Source: Prevotella sp. UBA3837 (GTDB lineage: Bacteria > Bacteroidota > Bacteroidia > Bacteroidales > Bacteroidaceae). From it: a stretch of DNA of 13,362 bases. Under the pieces are notes generated by a model. The model was not told the DNA's origin. It searched no databases and worked only from the letters and a program-made list of their open reading frames with translations. The position numbers and the translations under genes are program-made. Where the stretch lies: contig DGHX01000174.1 of the NCBI GenBank assembly GCA_002392835.1, positions 3,243 to 16,604 on the forward strand, written 5' to 3'. Positions 6,477-11,582 of the stretch are shown in pieces (the stretch's first letter is position 1; every line of letters starts with the position of its first letter).

Positions 6477-7256
6477 GTGTTTTTCGAATTTGGCATAAAA
6501 GACGCAATCGACATCCTGCTGGTGGGCATGATGCTCTACTACGTGTACAGGCTGATGCGCGAGTCGCGCTCGCTGAATGTCTTCGTGGGCATCACCATCT
6601 TCATCGTGGTGTGGCTCTTCGTGTCGCAGGTGCTCGAGATGAAGCTCCTGGGCACCATCCTCGACAAGCTGGCGTCGGTGGGCGTCATCGCCATCATCGT
6701 GCTCTTCCAGGACGACATACGCAAGTTCCTCATCAACCTGGGCACACGCCGGCGCATACGCTCGCTGGCACGATTCTTCATGCCCAAGCACGCCCGTAAC
6801 AAGGACCAGGAACAGCTGAAGCGCGACATCATGCCCCTGGTCATGGCCTGCATGCAGATGTCGAAGGGGCGCGTGGGAGCCCTCATCGTCATACAACGCA
6901 GCATGTCGCTCGGCGACATCGTGGCCACCGGCGAGGTGGTGAACGCCAACATCAACCAGCGGCTCATCGAGAACATCTTCTTCAAGAACTCACCCCTGCA
7001 CGACGGTGCCATGGTCATTGCCAACCACCGCATAGAGGCCGCCGGCTGCATACTGCCCGTGAGCCACGACCTCAGCATTCCGAAGGAGCTGGGACTGCGC
7101 CACCGCGCCGCGCTGGGCATGAGCCAGGAGAGCGACGCGCTGGTCATCATCGTGTCCGAGGAGACGGGCGGCATCTCCATCGCAGCAGGAGGCTCCTTCC
7201 GCCTGCGCCTCTCTGCCGAGCAGCTCGAGGCCGTGCTCACCGAGGAGCTGGCATAG
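6477..7256 (+). CDS. dacA: Diadenylate cyclase (c-di-AMP synthase), CdaA/DacA type
   Basis: The 259-residue membrane enzyme converts two ATP to cyclic di-AMP. Three N-terminal hydrophobic segments (about 9-25, 34-53, 62-78) precede a linker and the DisA_N/DAC domain (about 115-235). The two signature motifs are present: DGA at 176-178 (HDGAMVI) and RHR at 208-210, followed by SEETG (227-231). GTG 6477 is the best start because it gives the familiar MFFEFGIKDAIDIL opening, and upstream DNA is repeat with frequent stops. No own promoter is seen, so it is probably co-transcribed with folP through the heptad array. It probably feeds c-di-AMP-controlled potassium and envelope homeostasis, a family inference. 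Confidence 0.97.
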   Translation: MFFEFGIKDAIDILLVGMMLYYVYRLMRESRSLNVFVGITIFIVVWLFVSQVLEMKLLGTILDKLASVGVIAIIVLFQDDIRKFLINLGTRRRIRSLARFFMPKHARNKDQEQLKRDIMPLVMACMQMSKGRVGALIVIQRSMSLGDIVATGEVVNANINQRLIENIFFKNSPLHDGAMVIANHRIEAAGCILPVSHDLSIPKELGLRHRAALGMSQESDALVIIVSEETGGISIAAGGSFRLRLSAEQLEAVLTEELA

Positions 7257-7314
7257 TCCCCTTTTTGCTTTTATTATAATCTGTACGCGCGCAAGACGGC
7301 CGTGTCATGCGGAA
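7257..7314. other. Spacer between dacA and the BlaI operator region
   Basis: After the dacA stop comes a short AT-rich stretch and then a GC-rich one with small CGCGCG and CGGCCG palindromes. I see no convincing intrinsic terminator and no coding frame. Confidence 0.5.
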
Positions 7315-7374
7315 AACTAATCGTTTTAGTTTATTTAACTAACAAAATTAGTTGAATAACGAATTTATTTAGTT
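7315..7374. promoter_or_regulatory. Three tandem operator-like dyads upstream of the BlaI gene
   Basis: Three 17-bp dyads have the same plan, 6-bp half-sites around a 5-bp centre: AACTAA-TCGTT-TTAGTT (7315-7331), AACTAA-CAAAA-TTAGTT (7337-7353) and AACGAA-N5-TTAGTT (7358-7374, one half-site mismatch). Their centres are 22 and 21 bp apart, about two helical turns, so all lie on one DNA face. The second contains the TTG of the likely -33 element and the third enters the -7 box. This is what one expects of a dimeric winged-helix repressor blocking its own promoter; the binding protein is inferred to be the adjacent BlaI homologue. Confidence 0.7.
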
Positions 7375-7380
7375 ACTTTG
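7352..7380 (+). promoter_or_regulatory. Promoter of the BlaI operon
   Basis: TTACTTTG (7373-7380) matches TAnnTTTG except at the second base. TTG at 7352-7354 lies 18 bp upstream as a -33 element. Transcription would start near 7386, giving a leader of about 25 nt before ATG 7411. Both elements overlap the dyads described above. Confidence 0.6.
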
Positions 7381-7410
7381 CAGTCGAAACCCAAAACGAC
7401 GCAAAGCAAC

Positions 7411-7782
7411 ATGAAACAACTGACGCAGAAAGAAGAGGAAATCATGGACCGCATGTGGGACCACGGCCCGCTGCAGGTGCGCGAGCTGCAGGCCCTCTAC
7501 GACGAGCCGAAGCCGCACGTGAACACGCTGGCCACGCTGGTGAAGATCCTGGAGGACAAGGGCTTCCTGGGCCACCGCGCACTCTCGGCCCGCTGCTTCC
7601 AGTACTTCGCACGCATCAGCCGCGACGACTATCGTGGCGGCACGCTGGCCAACGTGGTGAACAAGTTCTTCGGGCGCAGCTACCTCAGCGCCGTCTCGGC
7701 ACTGGTGCACGAGGAAAAGATTTCGGTCGACGAGCTGCGCGCGCTCATCAGCGAAGTAGAGGCCGGAGCGCAGGACAAATGA
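7411..7782 (+). CDS. BlaI/MecI/CopY-family transcriptional repressor
   Basis: The 123-residue protein from ATG 7411 opens with MKQLTQKEEEIMDRMW, the usual family start, followed by a winged helix-turn-helix (about 1-70, with the LATLVKILEDKGFL recognition and wing region) and a C-terminal dimerisation segment (about 72-118). A frame open from TTG 7378 would place the promoter inside the gene, so it is rejected. These repressors bind dyads as dimers and are inactivated when a partner M56 protease is triggered. By eye alignment with S. aureus MecI, the Asn-Phe bond cleaved there falls at Ala97-Leu98 here, so the cleavage site would differ. It heads an apparent operon with the secreted-protein gene and the M56-TonB gene. 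The regulated targets beyond its own operon are unknown. Confidence 0.92.
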   Translation: MKQLTQKEEEIMDRMWDHGPLQVRELQALYDEPKPHVNTLATLVKILEDKGFLGHRALSARCFQYFARISRDDYRGGTLANVVNKFFGRSYLSAVSALVHEEKISVDELRALISEVEAGAQDK

Positions 7783-7829
7783 AGTCTATCGTCTTTAACT
7801 CCCTTAACTCCTTTAACTCCTTTAACTCC
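7783..7829. repeat. GGAGTTAAA-type array, solo copy A3
   Basis: Beginning directly after the BlaI stop codon, AGTCTATCGTC is followed by about four units of TTTAACTCC with a CCC variant. It is almost identical to the reverse complement of the left arm of A2 (4787-4834), including the head, but no inverted partner follows. The same element therefore exists both alone and in inverted pairs. Confidence 0.9.
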
Positions 7830-7843
7830 TGAAAATTGAGAGA

Positions 7844-8191
7844 ATGCGAAACTTGAATCAAAGAACAATAGGGTGGGGCCTGTGCCTGCTGCTCATGGCC
7901 CTGCTGACCGGCAGCAGGGTGACCGCCCAGCCCGACATGGTCATCAACAGCGACGGCGACACGCACGTCGGACGCCTGCTGATGAAGGAGCCCGTGCCGG
8001 CCCAGACCGAAGGGCAGGTATGGCGGAATGTGGTGGTGTCGGACAGGAACAGGCGCGTCATCTGCATTGACCGCTATCTGCGAAAGGGAAAGACCGACGG
8101 ATACATCTATGTCTTTCAGAGCCAGACGAAACGGTTCCCCAGCCGAGGTAGGGCTTCCACCCATCACTGTCCCATAACCCTCCACCCTTAA
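7844..8191 (+). CDS. Small secreted protein of unknown function
   Basis: The 115-residue product starts with a clear signal peptide (hydrophobic WGLCLLLMALLTG, cleavage likely after VTA near residue 28). The mature part is short and basic at its end, with no motif I recognise. The codon choice of most of the frame matches the neighbouring GC-rich genes, which supports real coding. The last residues (about THHCPITLHP) run into the CTCCACT array, which provides the stop codon, so the C-terminus may be eroded or truncated. It lies between the BlaI-like and M56 genes and is bracketed by two repeat arrays. A role as an accessory to the sensor is possible but only positional. Confidence 0.6.
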   Translation: MRNLNQRTIGWGLCLLLMALLTGSRVTAQPDMVINSDGDTHVGRLLMKEPVPAQTEGQVWRNVVVSDRNRRVICIDRYLRKGKTDGYIYVFQSQTKRFPSRGRASTHHCPITLHP

Positions 8192-8263
8192 CCCTCCACC
8201 CTCCACTTTCCACTCTCCACTTTCCACTCTCCACTTTCCACTCTCCACCCTTAACCCTCCACC
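8173..8263. repeat. CTCCACT heptad array before the M56 gene
   Basis: Thirteen consecutive 7-bp units fill 91 bp exactly. The middle alternates CTCCACT and TTCCACT, and both flanks use CTCCACC and CTTAACC. The array is entirely pyrimidine-biased on the plus strand and ends three bases before the ATG of the M56 gene. No inverted partner is present. It supplies the stop codon of the upstream small gene. Confidence 0.95.
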
Positions 8264-8266
8264 CCC

Positions 8267-9544
8267 ATGCTGTTCATATATCAACTGAAAGTAGGGCTCT
8301 GCCTGATAGCCTTCTACCTGTTGCTGAAGCTGTTGCTGAACCGCGAGACGCTGCACCGTGCCTACCGCCTGTCGTTGCTGTCAGCCGTGGTGCTGTCGGT
8401 GCTGCTGCCGCTGCTGCATGTCAGCCTGCCGCAGCCGTCGGCCCTCGGCCAGGGCCTCGTGTACGTCGAGGGCATCATTGCCGAGGCACAGCCGTCAGCC
8501 ACCGCCGCCGCGCAGACCATGTCGTGGTCGTGGCTCGTCTCGTGCGCGTACATTATATATATTGCAGGCATCGTGGCCGCCCTGCTGTGGCAGGTGCTGT
8601 CACACTGGCGACTGCACCAGCTGCTGCGGCAGGGCAGCACCCGCCGCCTGGCCGACGGCACATGGCTCCATGTGGTGCCCGGCAGCGTGTCGCCCTTCAG
8701 CTTCTTCCGCCACATCGTCATCAGCGAGCAGGACTACCATGACAACCCCCGCGAGATACTCACCCACGAGCAGGCACACATACACCTGCACCACTCGCTC
8801 GACGTGCTGCTGCTGAACGTGCTGGTGGCCCTGCAGTGGTGGAACCCCGCCGCCTGGCTGCTGCGCCGCGAGCTGATGCTGGTGCACGAATACGAGGCCG
8901 ACGAGGCCGTCTTACAACGAGGAGTCGACGCCCGGCAGTACCAGTTGCTGCTGATAAGAAAGTCCGTCGGGAACCAGCTATTCTCGATGGCAAACAACCT
9001 CAACCATCAATCACTAAAAAAACGAATCCGTATGATGACACGAAAAAGAAGTAGCCGATGGCAGCAGCTGCGCCTGCTGGCCGTCGTGCCCGTGGCCGCT
9101 GTGCTCGCTATGGCCTGCGGACAGAAGAATGACAAGCCCGACGAGCCCCTGACGGTCGGCGTAGAGGTGCCCAGCGAGGGTACCAGCCCCGAGATGGTCG
9201 TCGTAGGCTATGAGTCGGCTGAGGCTGACAATGTGTTCGACGTTGTAGAACAGATGCCCGAGTTTCCCGGCGGCACCACCGAGCTGATGAAGTACCTGAG
9301 CCAGAACCTGAAATACCCGAAGGAGGCTGAGGCCGCCAACGAGCAGGGACGGGTCATCGTGACCTTCATCGTCGAACCTGACGGCACGCCCACCTCAGCC
9401 CGCGTGGTGCAGAGCGTGTCGCCCCTGCTCGATGCCGAGGCCCTGCGCGTTGTGCAGACCATGCCTAAATGGACGCCTGGCATGCAGAACGGAAAGACCG
9501 TGCGCGTGAATTACACCGTCCCCATCTCGTTCAAACTGCAATAG
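8267..9544 (+). CDS. BlaR1-like M56 metallopeptidase with C-terminal TonB domain
   Basis: The 425-residue membrane protein has hydrophobic segments at about 3-23, 35-53, 88-110 and 264-283. The zinc-protease motif HEQAH (167-171) and the downstream glutamate motif EYEADEAV (208-215) identify an M56 (BlaR1/MecR1) peptidase. Instead of the penicillin-sensing domain, the exterior part is a TonB C-terminal-like domain (about 330-425: VIVTFIVEPDGTP, AEALRVVQTMPKWTPG, VNYTVPISFKL), a combination frequent in Bacteroidetes. The fourth hydrophobic segment ends AVLAMACG, which resembles a lipobox. With the BlaI-like gene upstream it probably forms a sense-and-cleave switch, but the signal is unknown and beta-lactam sensing is not supported. 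The start is the first ATG, directly after the heptad array. Confidence 0.93.
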   Translation: MLFIYQLKVGLCLIAFYLLLKLLLNRETLHRAYRLSLLSAVVLSVLLPLLHVSLPQPSALGQGLVYVEGIIAEAQPSATAAAQTMSWSWLVSCAYIIYIAGIVAALLWQVLSHWRLHQLLRQGSTRRLADGTWLHVVPGSVSPFSFFRHIVISEQDYHDNPREILTHEQAHIHLHHSLDVLLLNVLVALQWWNPAAWLLRRELMLVHEYEADEAVLQRGVDARQYQLLLIRKSVGNQLFSMANNLNHQSLKKRIRMMTRKRSSRWQQLRLLAVVPVAAVLAMACGQKNDKPDEPLTVGVEVPSEGTSPEMVVVGYESAEADNVFDVVEQMPEFPGGTTELMKYLSQNLKYPKEAEAANEQGRVIVTFIVEPDGTPTSARVVQSVSPLLDAEALRVVQTMPKWTPGMQNGKTVRVNYTVPISFKLQ

Positions 9545-9697
9545 TCCCATCTCTCTCTCGTTCTTGTTGGATACAAGACGGGCAGGCCGCGCCGCTGGTG
9601 TGTGAACATCGGGGTGCGGCCTTTGCACACGGCGGCCAATAGTGTGCAAAAACGAAAAAAAATGATGAAAAGTTTACGCTATTAGAAAAAAAGTTTG
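9545..9697. other. Intergenic region with two hairpins after the M56 gene
   Basis: AGGCCGC (9584-9590) can pair with GCGGCCT (9616-9622). A perfect 9-bp stem TTTGCACAC (9622-9630) / GTGTGCAAA (9642-9650) follows, with an 11-nt loop. The sequence after the second stem is A-rich rather than T-rich on the plus strand, so this is not a standard intrinsic terminator. It may still mark the 3' end of the M56 transcript. Confidence 0.5.
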
Positions 9698-9705
9698 TAA
9701 CTTTG
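9673..9705 (+). promoter_or_regulatory. Promoter of the DUF177-rpmF-fabH operon
   Basis: TAACTTTG at 9698-9705 is a perfect TAnnTTTG -7 box. TTTA at 9673-9676, 21 bp upstream, is a near-match to the -33 TTTG. Transcription would begin near 9711, just ahead of the DUF177 start codon. Confidence 0.7.
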
Positions 9706-9725
9706 CAGCCCATTAGCGAGTGTAT

Positions 9726-10259
9726 ATGTGTAGCTTAGAGCAGTTTAAGATTGATTTGAAGGCCCTCGCCGAGGACGTAACGCCCTTGGAGTGGTGCATA
9801 GACGACCATTTCTTCAGCTCGCTCCAGGACGCTCAGCTGCAGCACGGCTCTGTGCACGTGTCGGGGTCTATACGCAAGGCCGTCGGCTTTTATGAGCTGC
9901 TGCTGCATGCCACAGGCACCGTTGAGGTGACCTGCGACCGCTGTCTCGAACCCATGCAGCAGCCCATAGAGGCCGACATGAGGCGGGTGGTGAAGCTGGG
10001 CGACGCATACACCGACGACGATGATGTCATCACCCTTGCCGAGACACAACCCGTGCTCGACACGGCATGGCCCATCTACGAGTCAATAGCCTTGGCGGTA
10101 CCCATCCAGCACGTTCATCAACCTGGCGATTGTAACGATGCTATGTTGCGAAAGCTCACAGAGCTCTCGGCTGCCCGAAGCAGTGATGCGGACGCCACAC
10201 CGGCCGTCGACCCGCGGTGGCAGGCACTCATGAAGCTAAGGGAAACAGGTAATAAATAG
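9726..10259 (+). CDS. DUF177 / YceD family protein
   Basis: The product has about 177 residues from ATG 9726 (a GTG at 9720 is an alternative that adds two). DUF177 proteins are encoded next to rpmF in most bacteria and are implicated in 23S rRNA accumulation or large-subunit assembly. Visible features, numbered from the GTG form, are TCDRCLEPM with C72 and C75, the conserved IQHVHQPGDCNDAM segment (H131, H133, C138) and the C-terminal DPRWQALMKL. The two cysteines together with the His and Cys of the later motif could form a metal site, my inference. The last two codons and stop (Asn, Lys, TAG) are already part of the AATAGTA array leading to rpmF. Confidence 0.9.
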   Translation: MCSLEQFKIDLKALAEDVTPLEWCIDDHFFSSLQDAQLQHGSVHVSGSIRKAVGFYELLLHATGTVEVTCDRCLEPMQQPIEADMRRVVKLGDAYTDDDDVITLAETQPVLDTAWPIYESIALAVPIQHVHQPGDCNDAMLRKLTELSAARSSDADATPAVDPRWQALMKLRETGNK

Positions 10260-10290
10260 TAAATAGTAAATCGTTAAATAGTAAATCATT
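10250..10290. repeat. AATAGTA heptad array between DUF177 and rpmF
   Basis: The units AATAGTA, AATAGTA, AATCGTTA, AATAGTA and AATCATT (7, 7, 8, 7, 7 bp) run without a gap into the rpmF ATG at 10291. The array overlaps the DUF177 stop codon. The same unit family occurs inside rnr at 3203-3246. Confidence 0.9.
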
Positions 10291-10482
10291 ATGGCACATC
10301 CTAAAAGAAGACAATCGAAGACTCGTACCGCGAAGCGTCGTACTCACGACAAGGCCGTAGCACCCACACTGGCACTCTGCCCCAACTGCGGCGCTTACTA
10401 CATCTACCACACCGTATGCCCCTCGTGCGGCTACTATCGTGGCAAGGTAGCTATCAAGAAGGACGAAGAAGTAGCTGAATAA
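10291..10482 (+). CDS. rpmF: 50S ribosomal protein L32 (zinc-ribbon form)
   Basis: The 63-residue protein opens MAHPKRRQSKTRTAKRRTHD, typical for L32 with its very basic N-terminus. It keeps four zinc-ligand cysteines as two CxxC pairs (C30/C33 and C43/C46 in CPNCG and CPSCG). It is therefore the zinc-bound form rather than a zinc-independent paralogue. The tail KKDEEVAE is acidic. Its stop overlaps the fabH start by one base (TAATG), implying translational coupling. Confidence 0.98.
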   Translation: MAHPKRRQSKTRTAKRRTHDKAVAPTLALCPNCGAYYIYHTVCPSCGYYRGKVAIKKDEEVAE

Positions 10483-11483
10483 TGGGAAAGATTAACGCTG
10501 TCATCACTGGCATCGGAGGCTACGTGCCCGACTACGTCCTCACCAACGAGGAGCTGTCGCGCATGGTCGACACCAACGATGAGTGGATTATGACGCGTGT
10601 CGGAATCAAGGAGCGCCGAATCCTCACCGAAGAGGGTCTCGGCACTTCCTATATGGCGCGCAAGGCCGCCAAGCAGCTCATCAAGAAGACGGGCGTCGAT
10701 CCCGACACTATTGATGCGCTCGTCGTGGCCACCTCGACGGCCGACTATCACTACCCATCGACAGCCAGTATCGTCATCGGCAAACTGGGCCTGAAGAATG
10801 CCATGGCATTCGACTTCTGGGCCGCCTGCTGTGGCTTCATCTATTCGCTCGACGTCGTCTCGTCGATGATACAGAGCGGACGCTACAAGAAGGTCATCCT
10901 CATAGGAGCCGACAAGATGTCGTCGGCCACCGACTACAAGGACCGCTCCACCTGTCCCCTCTTCGGCGACGGCGCAGGGGCAGTGCTCGTAGAGGCCACC
11001 GAGGAGGAGGGCGTCGGACTCATCGACTCCTACCTGCGCACCGACGGCCAGGGACTGCCCTTCCTGCACATGAAGGCCGGCGGAAGCGTCAGCCCTGCCA
11101 GCCACTTCACCGTCGACCACCGCATGCACTACACCTACCAGGAGGGGCGCACCGTGTTCCGCTATGCCGTCACCAACATGTCGGCCGACAGCGCCCTCAT
11201 TGCCGAGCGCAACGGTCTGACGAAGGACAACATCGACTGGGTCATACCCCACCAGGCAAACATGCGCATCATCGAGGCCGTGGCCAAGCGCTTAGAGATG
11301 CCCATGGAGAAGGTGATGGTCAACATTGAGCGTTTCGGCAACACCTCGGCAGCCACCATACCCCTGGCGCTGTGGGAGTACGAGCCGAAGCTGCGCAAGG
11401 GCCAGAACATCATCATGACCGCCTTCGGCGCCGGCTTCGTACACGGAGCCAACTACGTGCGCTGGGCCTACGACGGAAAGTAG
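10482..11483 (+). CDS. fabH: 3-oxoacyl-ACP synthase III (KAS III)
   Basis: The 333-residue thiolase-fold enzyme condenses acyl-CoA with malonyl-ACP to start fatty-acid synthesis. The Cys-His-Asn triad is present: C116 in AACCGFIY, H257 in PHQANMRI and N287 in GNTSAATIP. FGDGAGAVL (161-169) and the C-terminal AFGAGFVHGANYVRW are standard. The residue after the catalytic Cys is also Cys, where Ala or Ser is commoner. The start overlaps the rpmF stop. No plsX lies between rpmF and fabH, unlike the E. coli order. The operon ends at the strong terminator 36 bp downstream. Confidence 0.98.
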   Translation: MGKINAVITGIGGYVPDYVLTNEELSRMVDTNDEWIMTRVGIKERRILTEEGLGTSYMARKAAKQLIKKTGVDPDTIDALVVATSTADYHYPSTASIVIGKLGLKNAMAFDFWAACCGFIYSLDVVSSMIQSGRYKKVILIGADKMSSATDYKDRSTCPLFGDGAGAVLVEATEEEGVGLIDSYLRTDGQGLPFLHMKAGGSVSPASHFTVDHRMHYTYQEGRTVFRYAVTNMSADSALIAERNGLTKDNIDWVIPHQANMRIIEAVAKRLEMPMEKVMVNIERFGNTSAATIPLALWEYEPKLRKGQNIIMTAFGAGFVHGANYVRWAYDGK

Positions 11484-11518
11484 CCGCTACCCCTCGGCAG
11501 GGTACGACATCACATCAG

Positions 11519-11556
11519 GAGCCGTGTCAGCCTCTATGGGTTGGCACGGCTCTTTT
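11519..11556 (+). terminator. Strong intrinsic terminator after fabH
   Basis: GAGCCGTG (11519-11526) pairs with CACGGCTC (11545-11552). The stem extends inward to about 14 pairs, including two G-T wobbles, leaving a 6-nt loop, and is followed at once by TTTT. It closes the DUF177-rpmF-fabH transcript. Confidence 0.9.
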
Positions 11557-11582
11557 CAAGAAACCCACACACCGTTCCCACC

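Noticed and set aside
7378..7410. TTG start for the BlaI-like repressor
   Set aside because: It falls within the -7 promoter element; ATG 7411 gives the canonical family N-terminus.
7748..8356. Minus-strand frame crossing the CTCCACT array
   Set aside because: It reads through the repeat as a Gly/Glu/Ser/Val low-complexity stretch and overlaps three plus-strand genes; the heptad unit simply lacks stops on that strand.
7411..9544. Beta-lactam resistance operon
   Set aside because: BlaI and M56 homologues are present, but there is no beta-lactamase and no penicillin-binding sensor domain; the exterior domain is TonB-like.
10434..11252. Minus-strand frame of 272 codons opposite rpmF and fabH
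   Set aside because: It overlaps two certain genes and has no independent start context or motif.
11541..11582. Upstream ATG for the TPR regulator
   Set aside because: It lies in the right arm of the fabH terminator and would bury the lipoprotein signal peptide.
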